From Albidovulum marisflavi (GTDB taxonomy: Bacteria > Pseudomonadota > Alphaproteobacteria > Rhodobacterales > Rhodobacteraceae), in the NCBI RefSeq assembly GCF_025751435.1, contig NZ_JAOWKY010000001.1, forward strand, positions 1,410,001-1,474,000: a stretch of 64,000 nt of DNA, in the 5' to 3' direction. Positions 11,525 to 19,009 of the stretch are shown in pieces. The notes beneath the pieces were generated by a model. It did not search any database and was not told the DNA's origin. It saw only the letters and a program-made list of their open reading frames with translations. Within the stretch, counting starts at the first letter, position 1; every line of letters begins with the position of its first letter. The position numbers and the translations under genes were made by a program.

Positions 11525-11536
11525 ATTGTGCACAAT
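11525..11536. promoter_or_regulatory. 12-base perfect palindrome between acnA and the DUF1223 gene
   Basis: ATTGTGCACAAT is a perfect inverted repeat in the 196-base divergent gap, about 94 bases from the acnA start and about 92 from the DUF1223 start. A related half-palindrome, TTGTATACC, lies just before it. The form resembles operators of GntR-type regulators (TTGTnnACAA), but no regulator gene is adjacent. Binding is inferred only. Confidence 0.35.
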
Positions 11537-11627
11537 TGTCGTTCTTTCACCCTTCAGAACGTGACTGACCAGCCCATCGCGCATCCTTGATTGGTCAAAT
11601 TCGCATCACCAGCGTAACACGGAACAA

Positions 11628-12350
11628 ATGGCTACGGACCTTGGAATGCGTCACCTTCTGCTTATCGCGTCTTGTCTTCATCTTGGATTCGCCGTGCCGA
11701 CCGCCCTGGTCGCAGGCGAAAGCCCGGTCGTCGTCGAGCTTTATACGTCGCAGGGCTGTTCCTCGTGCCCGCCGGCGGACGCGCTGTTGAAGTCGATGGC
11801 CGGGCGAAATGATGTTCTGCCGCTCGCGCTGCACGTCGACTACTGGGACTACATCGGCTGGAAGGACACCTTCGGCCAGCCTGAGTTCGCCGCGCGCCAG
11901 CGCGCCTATGCCCACCACGCCGGCGCCCGCATGGTCTACACGCCCCAGATGATCGTCGGTGGAATGGACCACCTCGTCGGCACGCGGTCCGCAATGGTGG
12001 ACAAGGCCATCAAGCGCCTGCGTTCGGTCCCCGATCCGGTCGCGCTGGTTCTGGATCGGGTCGGCACCAAGGTCACCCTGAACGCGACCGCCCTGGGCGA
12101 AGTGCCCGATCGGATGATGGTGCAACTCGTCAGGGTGAGTCCGGCCGAAACCGTCGATATCCACCGGGGCGAAAATGCGGGCCGGTCCATCACCTATTCG
12201 CACATCGTCCGTGACTGGATCCACGTGGGCGATTGGGACGGGCGCCGGCCTTTCACCCGGCATATTCAGGTTCCCGGCCCGGACCAGGTCGTCGTGATCG
12301 TGCAGGAACCCGGTCCGGGCCGGATTCTGGCTGCGGCGGTGTTGCGCTGA
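11628..12350 (+). CDS. DUF1223 secreted thioredoxin-like protein
   Basis: Exported protein of 240 residues, DUF1223 family, with a thioredoxin-like fold. A signal peptide (MRHLLLIASCLHLGFAVPTALVAG) is followed by the conserved start of the mature domain VVVELYTSQGCSSCPPAD, which has a CSSC redox-type motif. The core signature HVDYWDYIGWKDTF follows. Function is unknown; a periplasmic thiol-disulfide role is plausible. ATG codons at 11628 and 11646 both fit, and the second gives a more standard signal peptide. It is divergent from acnA with a shared 196-base control region, and it converges with fliG 28 bases downstream. Confidence 0.85.
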   Translation: MATDLGMRHLLLIASCLHLGFAVPTALVAGESPVVVELYTSQGCSSCPPADALLKSMAGRNDVLPLALHVDYWDYIGWKDTFGQPEFAARQRAYAHHAGARMVYTPQMIVGGMDHLVGTRSAMVDKAIKRLRSVPDPVALVLDRVGTKVTLNATALGEVPDRMMVQLVRVSPAETVDIHRGENAGRSITYSHIVRDWIHVGDWDGRRPFTRHIQVPGPDQVVVIVQEPGPGRILAAAVLR

Positions 12351-12378
12351 GTCGAGGCGGGTTCCGCCTGAATGCCGC

Positions 12379-13407
12379 TCAGTCTTCCTCTTCTGTCGAC
12401 AGGCGTATGTCACCGGCCGCGGCAAGGTCGCGGATGGCGCCGACAAGCTCGGCCTGCGCGGCCTCGGCATCCTTTTCCTTGATCTTGCCGGCTGTGGCCA
12501 TCTCTTCGCGCAGCGAGGCGGCCATGCGTTGCGACATTGCCGACAGGATGAAATCCGCCACCGGCTCCAGATCGTCGGCCGCACCCGCAAGCGCGCGCAC
12601 CAACACCGCCTGGTCGACACCACGAACCGCTCTGGGGACGTCGCGCGCGTCAAGCCGCGCGGGAATATGGGCAAAGGTGAAGATCGACTTGCGCACAGCG
12701 GTGGCGAAATCGGTGTCCTGTTCCTCCAGCGCCTGAAGGACGGTGTCGCGGGTCGCGGCGGCAGACAGATTCAGCATCGCGCCGACACGTTCGTCGGGTG
12801 CGAAATCGAAGGCGCGCGCAGGCTGCTTTTCCAACTCTTGCATAAGTGACAGGCCGATCCGGTGCACCGCTTCGGGTGCAGCCGCAGCGGTTTGCGATAC
12901 GGCATAGGCAAGCCTGCGTGCGCGTTCCCCCGGCAGCATCCCCAGCAGTTCCGCCGCGCGGGCGACTGGCAGTTTTGAGAGCATCACCGCGCCGACCTCC
13001 GGCGCTTCGCGTTCGAGAAGCGGCAGCAGCCGGTCTGGCGGCTGGTCCGCCAACCTGTCCCAGGGGTCGGCCCTCGCCGAGGCGCCCACCGTCCGGCGCA
13101 GCCGACTTGCCGCATTGGCCGAGATATGGCCGTCAAGCATGCCAAGCGCCCCTTCGATGCCACCGGGAAACGAAAGGCCGATCGATTCGATTCTCGAACA
13201 GAAATCCTCAACCACGGTTCGCAGGGTTTCACGGTCGATGGTTCTCATCCGGCCGATCTGTTCCGTCAGCGCCTCCTGCATGGGCTCGGAAAGCGCCTGG
13301 ATCGGCGGTTGCGCGCCTTCGGACAAAAGCAGGCGGACGATCACGGCGGCCTTTTCCCTACCTGAAAGCCGAAGCTCGCCGGTGTTGCCCGCGGTTGCCA
13401 CGCTCAT
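12379..13407 (-). CDS. fliG: FliG-family flagellar motor switch protein, outside any flagellar cluster
   Basis: Member of the FliG family, the C-ring protein that couples the stator to the rotor. The 342 residues show the N-terminal LSGREKAAVIVRLLL motif, the middle armadillo domain and a C-terminal domain ending in MSQRMAASLREEMATAGKIK, close to the family MSxRAAxxLREDM motif. In the torque helix the usual pair of aspartates plus arginine appears as LDAR, so one acidic residue may be missing. No other flagellar gene is in the window. Upstream on the same strand is a 55-residue secreted protein and purB, unrelated to motility. It may be the main FliG displaced from its cluster or a second copy. 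Confidence 0.8.
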   Translation of the reverse strand: MSVATAGNTGELRLSGREKAAVIVRLLLSEGAQPPIQALSEPMQEALTEQIGRMRTIDRETLRTVVEDFCSRIESIGLSFPGGIEGALGMLDGHISANAASRLRRTVGASARADPWDRLADQPPDRLLPLLEREAPEVGAVMLSKLPVARAAELLGMLPGERARRLAYAVSQTAAAAPEAVHRIGLSLMQELEKQPARAFDFAPDERVGAMLNLSAAATRDTVLQALEEQDTDFATAVRKSIFTFAHIPARLDARDVPRAVRGVDQAVLVRALAGAADDLEPVADFILSAMSQRMAASLREEMATAGKIKEKDAEAAQAELVGAIRDLAAAGDIRLSTEEED

Positions 13408-13469
13408 GTTTTCCCTCCACTCCTTGGCAGAGGGAATGATTTCAAAGCGTCGTTAATCCGGAGTTATCG

Positions 13470-13637
13470 TCAGCTTGAAATGACGATGCAGCGTTGCGCC
13501 GACTCATCCCAGGCCATGCCCTCGGCACAGGTGACTTGGGCGCTGCGCTGGTCGTGGCTGCATCCTTCGGCCATCGCCAAGGCAGGCATCATCCCCGCGA
13601 TCACGGCGAGGGCAGCGACAAATGTCCTTGTCTTCAT
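13470..13637 (-). CDS. Small secreted cysteine-containing protein (55 residues)
   Basis: Short gene between purB and fliG on the same strand. An AAGGAGG ribosome site sits 7 bases before the ATG. The product has a clear signal peptide (MKTRTFVAALAVIAGMMPAL then AMA|EG) and a mature part of about 32 residues with three cysteines (GCSHDQ, VTCAEG, QRCIVI), suggesting a disulfide-stabilised periplasmic peptide. The spacing C-x10-C-x12-C is loosely like chitin-binding/peritrophin-type miniature domains. I recall similar small genes beside purB in related bacteria. Function unknown. Confidence 0.78.
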   Translation of the reverse strand: MKTRTFVAALAVIAGMMPALAMAEGCSHDQRSAQVTCAEGMAWDESAQRCIVISS

Positions 13638-13741
13638 GGTGTCCTCCTTCCGAATATCACGGATACTGCCAGCAGAAGGCGCGTCGTGGCAACGGGAACC
13701 GCCGGGGCGCCGGCGGTTCTCACGCGATCGTGTGCCGGGGA

Positions 13742-15046
13742 TCAGGCGCCGAAGACGCGGGCAAAGATCGTGTCGACGTGCTTGGTATGGTAGCCAAGGT
13801 CGAACTTTTCCTCGATCTCGGCCGGCGACAGCGCCGCGGTGACTTCCGGGTCGGCCAGCAGTTCTTCCTTGAAGTCCTTGCCCTGTTCCCAGACCTTCAT
13901 GGCGTTGCGCTGCACCAGCCGGTAGGCGTCCTCGCGGCTGACGCCAGCCTGCGTCAACGCCAGAAGCACACGCTGCGACATGACCAGGCCTTTGAACTTG
14001 TTCATGTTCTTCAGCATGTTTTCAGGGTAGACGACCAGCTTTTCGATCACACCCGCCAGGCGGTTCAACGCGAAGTCAAGCGTGACCGTCGCATCCGGCC
14101 CGATGCCGCGCTCGACCGAGGAGTGGGAAATGTCGCGCTCGTGCCAAAGGGCCACGTTTTCCATCGCGGGCACGACGGCCATGCGGACAAGACGGGCAAG
14201 GCCGGTCAGGTTCTCGGTCAGGACCGGGTTGCGCTTGTGTGGCATCGCGGAAGAACCCTTCTGACCGGGGGAGAAGTATTCCTCGGCCTCCAGGACCTCG
14301 GTCCGCTGCATGTGGCGGATCTCGATCGCGACGTTCTCGATCGACGACGCGATGACGCCCAGGGTGGCGAAGAACATCGCGTGGCGGTCGCGCGGGATCA
14401 CCTGCGTCGAGATCGGTTCGGGACGCAGACCCAGCTTGGCGCAGACATGCTCTTCCACCGCGGGGTCGATGTTCGCGAAGGTGCCGACCGCGCCCGAGAT
14501 CGCGCCGGTCGCGACTTCGTCGCGCGCGGCGGCAAGGCGGGCCTTGTTGCGGTCCATCTCGGCGTAGAAGCGTGCGAAGGTCAGACCCATCGTGGTCGGC
14601 TCGGCGTGTATGCCGTGGGACCGGCCGATACGCACGGTGTCCTTGTGTTCGAAGGCGCGCTTCTTGAGCGCGGCCAGAAGCTTGTCCAGATCGGCCAGCA
14701 GGATGTCCGCAGCGCGGACTAGCTGGATGTTGAACGTCGTGTCCAGGACGTCCGACGAGGTCATGCCCTGGTGGACGAAGCGCGCGTCATCGGATCCGAT
14801 GTGTTCGGCCAGATGGGTCAGGAAGGCAATCACGTCGTGCTTGGTGACCGCCTCGATCTCGTCGATGCGGGCGACGTCGAACTCGACGTCCTTCGCGCGC
14901 CACACGGCCTCGGCATTGGCCTTCGGGATCACGCCCAGGGCGGCCTGGGCGTCACAGGCATGGGCCTCGATCTCGTACCAGATGCGGAATTTCGTTTCGG
15001 GCGACCAGATGGCGACCATTTCGGGGCGGGCGTAGCGGGGGATCAT
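13742..15046 (-). CDS. purB: Adenylosuccinate lyase PurB
   Basis: Purine biosynthesis enzyme that removes fumarate from SAICAR and from adenylosuccinate (EC 4.3.2.2). The fumarase/aspartase superfamily signature with the catalytic serine loop is present (SSAMPHKRNP), as are the histidine regions TSSDVLDT and GRSHGIHAEPTTMG. The 434 residues match the family. The ATG (MIPRYARPEM) is the usual alphaproteobacterial start. The gene is transcribed leftward, with the small secreted protein and fliG following after gaps of about 100 and 60 bases. The rest of the purine pathway is not in the window. Confidence 0.97.
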   Translation of the reverse strand: MIPRYARPEMVAIWSPETKFRIWYEIEAHACDAQAALGVIPKANAEAVWRAKDVEFDVARIDEIEAVTKHDVIAFLTHLAEHIGSDDARFVHQGMTSSDVLDTTFNIQLVRAADILLADLDKLLAALKKRAFEHKDTVRIGRSHGIHAEPTTMGLTFARFYAEMDRNKARLAAARDEVATGAISGAVGTFANIDPAVEEHVCAKLGLRPEPISTQVIPRDRHAMFFATLGVIASSIENVAIEIRHMQRTEVLEAEEYFSPGQKGSSAMPHKRNPVLTENLTGLARLVRMAVVPAMENVALWHERDISHSSVERGIGPDATVTLDFALNRLAGVIEKLVVYPENMLKNMNKFKGLVMSQRVLLALTQAGVSREDAYRLVQRNAMKVWEQGKDFKEELLADPEVTAALSPAEIEEKFDLGYHTKHVDTIFARVFGA

Positions 15047-15121
15047 CGCGGCCTCTTGAATGTCCTGGCAATCGCGGCTCTCCTAGACCGCATGAGCCGG
15101 GGTGGCAATGGGCGAGGACGC

Positions 15122-15469
15122 ATGAAACGGGCATTGATCGCGATTCTTCTTTTGACCGCGACCGACGCTTCCGCGCAGGAGGAGTGGATCCGCCTTCGCC
15201 ATGGAGAGCTGAACAACGCGATCGTGGCCGAGCGGCTGCGATTGGAGGATGGGGCCGAGCAAAGCTTCGGCGAAGACGGCTTCACCCGACACGCGGCCGA
15301 TGTGTCGCGGCGCGGATACTGGAAGATCGACGGCGACAAGCTGTGCACCGCCTGGCCGCCCGCCGGAGACTGGACCTGCTATCGCCTGTACCTCAGCGGC
15401 GATCGCAAGCGGCTGCGCTTCAAGGCCGACGACGGCAGCACCATGGTCGGCACCTACCTGGCCAGATGA
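15122..15469 (+). CDS. Hypothetical exported protein (115 residues)
   Basis: Small protein with a signal peptide (MKRALIAILLLTATDASAQ) and a mature domain of about 96 residues. The ending (FKADDGSTMVGTYLAR) and the motif YWKIDGDKLCTAW with a second cysteine in DWTCYRLYL suggest a lipocalin-like beta-barrel with one disulfide. I do not recognise a named family with certainty. The stop overlaps the ATG of the next gene by four bases (ATGA), so the two are cotranscribed and translationally coupled. Divergent from purB, 75 bases away. Confidence 0.72.
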   Translation: MKRALIAILLLTATDASAQEEWIRLRHGELNNAIVAERLRLEDGAEQSFGEDGFTRHAADVSRRGYWKIDGDKLCTAWPPAGDWTCYRLYLSGDRKRLRFKADDGSTMVGTYLAR

Positions 15470-15891
15470 CGGTGTTGAGACTGGGCGATTTCGAGGGGCG
15501 CTGGCAGGTCGAACGGGACATCGTCGATCGCCGTGCCGATCTGCGCGGGCGTTTCGAGGGGACCGCGACTTTTGCGCCTGCGGGCGACCATCTGCGCTAT
15601 TCGGAAGAGGGCTGTCTTGCCTTCGGTGCGTCCCCGCCGGTCAAGGCCGAGCGGCAATATCTCTGGTCCGAGCAGGACGGTCGCATCTTGGTCGCCTTCG
15701 CAGACGGGCGCCCGTTTCACGACTTTGCGCCCGATGATCCGGGCGCCTCGCACTTCTGTGCGCCGGACGATTATGTCGTGCGCTACGACTTCACGAACTG
15801 GCCCGACTGGAGTGCCGAGTGGACGGTTCGCGGCCCGCGCAAGGACTATACGATGACAAGCCGGTACTCTCCTGCTCCGCGCACCCCGTAG
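15466..15891 (+). CDS. DUF6314 family protein
   Basis: Cytoplasmic protein of 141 residues with the DUF6314 pattern: an opening LGDFEGRWQVERDI, a central YSEEGCLAFG, and an end YDFTNWPDWSAEW then GPRKDYTMTSRY. It is predicted beta-rich, lipocalin/THAP4-like from the order of strands. It overlaps the upstream exported protein by four bases, and the two may share a ligand across the membrane, although that is inference. No enzymatic motif is visible. Confidence 0.72.
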   Translation: MTVLRLGDFEGRWQVERDIVDRRADLRGRFEGTATFAPAGDHLRYSEEGCLAFGASPPVKAERQYLWSEQDGRILVAFADGRPFHDFAPDDPGASHFCAPDDYVVRYDFTNWPDWSAEWTVRGPRKDYTMTSRYSPAPRTP

Positions 15892-15892
15892 G

Positions 15893-15954
15893 ACGGAAAA
15901 GGGCAGACCAGCCCTGGCCTGCCCTCGTTTCGTTCGGACCTTCGCGAAGGTCCG
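15893..15954 (-). terminator. Tandem hairpins after dddP, terminator
   Basis: Two hairpins lie between dddP and the DUF6314 gene. The first to be read from dddP is a perfect 20-base palindrome at 15935-15954 (arms CGGACCTTCG). The second has AGGGCAG/CTGCCCT arms at 15900-15925 and is followed on the minus strand by TTTT. The second is the likely intrinsic terminator of dddP, and it may also serve the convergent gene. Confidence 0.7.
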
Positions 15955-15961
15955 CCGACCG

Positions 15962-17305
15962 TCAGGCAAGACCCATGAGGCGTTCGTCGAACGGGTAGGT
16001 CGTCAGGTTTTCGTATCCCGTCTCGGTGATGAGCACCTGATCCTCGAGCTTGATGGAAAAGTCGCCGCCCTCGGGGCTGACCAGCGCCTCGACGCACATG
16101 ACCATGCCGGGTTCCAGCACATAGTCGAACGCGCCGTCTACCCAGGCATCGGGGTACGACACCAGAGGCCACTCGTCGCAAAGCCCGACGCCGTGCATCT
16201 TGCAGCCGTATTTCTGCTTCTGGAACTGGTCGTCCAGCGTATGCCCGCCGAACGTCAGTTCCTTGAGCGAAACGCCCGGCTTGAGCATCTCCATGTTGGT
16301 CATGATGTGCTCGTGCGCGTGGCGCATCGCGTGGACCATCGAGTTCGTGGGCTTGGCATCGCCGACCCACCACGTGCGCGAGATGTCCACGCATATGCCG
16401 TAAGAGCCGATCAGGTCGGTGTCGAAGGCGACGATCTCGTTCGGCTGAATGATGCGGGGGCCGCATTCCTGGAACCAGGGATTGGTGCGCGGACCCGAGG
16501 CCAGCAGCCGGGTTTCGATCCATTCCCCGCCGCGCTTGATGTTTTCGGCGTGGAGCACGGCCCAGACATCGTCCTCGCTCATGTTGCCAAGGGGCACGCC
16601 CTCGCGGCAGGCGCGCTCCATCTCGGCCACGGCCATTTCACAGGCGTTGTGGGCGCAGCGCATGGCCAGGATTTCGTCCGGACCCTTGACCGCGCGTGTC
16701 TTCTCTGTCGCCTCTTCGCCTTCCATGATCTCAAAGCCCTGGGACTCCAGCGCCCGAAGCCCGTGCAGCATGATCTTGTCCACGCCAAGCCTCGGGTTCG
16801 CGCCCCCGTGCAACGCGATCAGATCCTTTACCTCGGCCGCGAAGCGGCGGGCGGCGTCGCCGGCCTTGTCGCCGCGGTCGAAGTAGAAGAAGTCGGCGCC
16901 CGAGCGCTGTTCGCGGACGAGCGGATTGAAAGCGGACAGGAACGGCGACTGCTTGTAGTCCCAGATCACCATGTAGCCGTCGGCGCAAAGCAGAAGCGCC
17001 CGGAACGGGTTATGGGTGTTCCACAGCTGCATGTTCGTGGAATCGGTGGCGTAGCGGATGTTCAGGGGATCGAACATCAGAAGCCCGCCCCAGCCGCGAT
17101 CCACGATTGCCTTGGTCAGTCGCTTCCAGCGGTGTTCGCGCATCCGTTCCAGGTTCGGCAGGATCAGTCCCGCCGCCTGCCACTCACCGAAGGCCAGCTG
17201 GGTCGGGCCGATCTCGACCCGGTTGTTGTCGTTGGGTGTTCCGTCGCCCAGCTTGTCGCCCCGGTTGGGGTCGATCTTGCGACGATCAGAATAATGCGTG
17301 TCCAT
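15962..17305 (-). CDS. dddP: DMSP lyase DddP (M24 metallopeptidase fold)
   Basis: Cleaves dimethylsulfoniopropionate to dimethylsulfide and acrylate (EC 4.4.1.3). The protein is 447 residues in the M24 fold, and the N-terminus (HYSDRRKIDPNRG, then EIGPTQLAFGEW) is characteristic of DddP and not of creatinases or prolidases. The metal ligands fall at D295, D297 and D307 (AFDTDLIG, ICVDISR), H371 (KMHGVGLC), E406 (CVEALVS) and E421 (IKLEDQ). These are the same numbers I recall for the crystallised Ruegeria lacuscaerulensis enzyme. AAGGAG precedes the ATG. It is a single-gene unit with a terminator, divergent from a methyltransferase gene. No acuI or DMSP transporter lies beside it. Confidence 0.95.
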   Translation of the reverse strand: MDTHYSDRRKIDPNRGDKLGDGTPNDNNRVEIGPTQLAFGEWQAAGLILPNLERMREHRWKRLTKAIVDRGWGGLLMFDPLNIRYATDSTNMQLWNTHNPFRALLLCADGYMVIWDYKQSPFLSAFNPLVREQRSGADFFYFDRGDKAGDAARRFAAEVKDLIALHGGANPRLGVDKIMLHGLRALESQGFEIMEGEEATEKTRAVKGPDEILAMRCAHNACEMAVAEMERACREGVPLGNMSEDDVWAVLHAENIKRGGEWIETRLLASGPRTNPWFQECGPRIIQPNEIVAFDTDLIGSYGICVDISRTWWVGDAKPTNSMVHAMRHAHEHIMTNMEMLKPGVSLKELTFGGHTLDDQFQKQKYGCKMHGVGLCDEWPLVSYPDAWVDGAFDYVLEPGMVMCVEALVSPEGGDFSIKLEDQVLITETGYENLTTYPFDERLMGLA

Positions 17306-17445
17306 GGACGGCTCCTTGAAGGGTCGAGGCCAGCTTCTGCGGCTGGGCGGCTGCGGTCCTTTCCAATCGCGACACGACAATGACGGGTTTCAGCTGTTCT
17401 CTCCGCCGCCGCGCCTTGCTAGAGGAGGAAAAACGGAGGCACCCC

Positions 17446-18651
17446 ATGTCCGCGATCGAGGAACAGTACGAAGCCTACCCATACCCCGAGCGCGACCCGC
17501 AGGAGGAAAGGAAGCGGCTGATCACCGGTTCGCCCTCCCATCCGCTTGAGATCGACCATTTCATCTGGGGCGGCGCGCGCGACTGGTCGCGCCCCTTGCG
17601 CGCGCTGGTCGCGGGCGGCGGCACGGGGGATGCGCTGATCCAGCTGGCGGCGGTGCTGACGGCTGCCGGCAAGCCCTATGAGATCACCTATGTCGACCTG
17701 TCCCGCGCGTCCCGAAAGATCGCCGAGGAACGCGCGGCGGTCCGCGGCCTCAGGGGCATCACCTACGTCACCGGCAGCCTTTTGGACGCCGCCGATCACG
17801 GGCGGTTCGACTACATCGATTGCTGCGGCGTGCTGCATCACCTGTCCGATCCGCAGGCGGGCTTCGACGCGCTTGGAGCTGCGCTTGCCCCTGACGGCGG
17901 CATGGGGATCATGGTCTACGCGCCCTACGGACGGTCTGGGGTCTATCCCTTGCAGGACGCCTTCGGCACGCTGACGTCCGGCATGACACCCGAGGCGCGG
18001 CTGAAGCTTGCCCGCGCCGTCTATGCACGTCTGCCCGAAGGCCATCCCTTTCGGCGCAATCCGCATCTGGTGGATCACAACCAGGGCGACGCCGGGTTCT
18101 ATGACCTGCTCCTGCATTCGCAGGACCGGCCGTTTGCCATCGACGAGCTCCTTGCGTGTATGGAAAGGGCGGGCCTGTCCTTTGCCGGCGCGCCGATGGC
18201 GGCGCTTTACGATCCCGCGCGCTTCCTTCCCGAAGGCGCGACATTGCCGGAGGGGCTGGGGCAGGCCGAACGCATGGCGCTGGCCGAAAAACTTGACGGG
18301 ACGCTCAAGACGCACGTCGTCTATGCCGTTCCGAAGGGCCGCAGGCTGATCCCGGCTGGCGCCGATCCCGGTTCAGTGCCCCACCTCAAGGGCGTTTCGG
18401 GGGCCGACCTTGGCCGCCAGGTGGAACGCAAGGGCGAAATCATCGTGACGCGTAGCGCCAGCCGGATCACCGTGAAGCTGGATCGGGCCGCTGCACCTTT
18501 GCTGGCGCTTGCCGATGGCCGCCGCAACCTGGCCGAGATCGCCCGGGCGCGCGGTCTGGATCCCCTTGCGTTCAACGCCTTGTGGAAGCCGGTTGAGCGC
18601 AGGCTGACTGCGCAAGGGCTGATGCTTTACTCTCATTTGCTCAGAACTTGA
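17446..18651 (+). CDS. Class I SAM-dependent methyltransferase with C-terminal winged-helix-like domain
   Basis: Protein of 401 residues in two parts. Residues about 40-230 are a Rossmann methyltransferase with motif I VAGGGTGDALI, an acidic strand end ITYVDLS and DYIDCCGVLHHL. Residues about 320-400 form a separate domain with LLALADGRRNLAEIA and a final helix-turn segment, like the C-terminal extension seen in several uncharacterised Rhodobacterales methyltransferases. The opening EEQYEAYPYPERDP is a conserved tag of the group. CGGAGG precedes the ATG. It is divergent from dddP with a 140-base gap. The substrate is unknown, and a link to DMSP metabolism is suggested only by position. Confidence 0.8.
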   Translation: MSAIEEQYEAYPYPERDPQEERKRLITGSPSHPLEIDHFIWGGARDWSRPLRALVAGGGTGDALIQLAAVLTAAGKPYEITYVDLSRASRKIAEERAAVRGLRGITYVTGSLLDAADHGRFDYIDCCGVLHHLSDPQAGFDALGAALAPDGGMGIMVYAPYGRSGVYPLQDAFGTLTSGMTPEARLKLARAVYARLPEGHPFRRNPHLVDHNQGDAGFYDLLLHSQDRPFAIDELLACMERAGLSFAGAPMAALYDPARFLPEGATLPEGLGQAERMALAEKLDGTLKTHVVYAVPKGRRLIPAGADPGSVPHLKGVSGADLGRQVERKGEIIVTRSASRITVKLDRAAAPLLALADGRRNLAEIARARGLDPLAFNALWKPVERRLTAQGLMLYSHLLRT

Positions 18652-18730
18652 CCGGACCATCCGGGAAACCAGCCCTCTGCCGTCGAGACGGTGGTGCCGG
18701 GCCTTGGTTGGTCGCACCACTCATAGGCGG

Positions 18731-19009
18731 TCAGTACCGAATTTCGAAGCCTTGGGTGACTGAATCGGGATCGGCAGGTTCCGTCCAGACGTCGGTAACC
18801 CGTGCCGCGCCGGGGCCATCGGACATCGCGAGGACCATTTCCTTAACGTCGTCCTCCGGCCCGGCCAGACAAGCTTCGACCGAGCCGTCCTCGCGGTTGC
18901 GGACCCATCCGCGGATCCCGCGCGACCCCGCGACCGCTTTGGTCCAGGCCCGATAGGCCACTCCCTGAACCCGGCCTGTCACGCGGACCTGCACTGCCAT
19001 TTCGTGCAT
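18731..19009 (-). CDS. acyP: Acylphosphatase
   Basis: Small cytoplasmic enzyme of 92 residues that hydrolyses acyl phosphates (EC 3.6.1.7). It has the family loop VTGRVQGVAYRAWT with the phosphate-binding arginine, and the catalytic asparagine in GIRGWVRNREDGSVE. GGAGGGG sits 7 bases before the ATG at 19009. Its start codon shares bases with the proposed start of the divergent dehydrogenase (19008), so any promoter lies inside one of the two genes. It converges with the methyltransferase gene. Confidence 0.92.
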   Translation of the reverse strand: MHEMAVQVRVTGRVQGVAYRAWTKAVAGSRGIRGWVRNREDGSVEACLAGPEDDVKEMVLAMSDGPGAARVTDVWTEPADPDSVTQGFEIRY

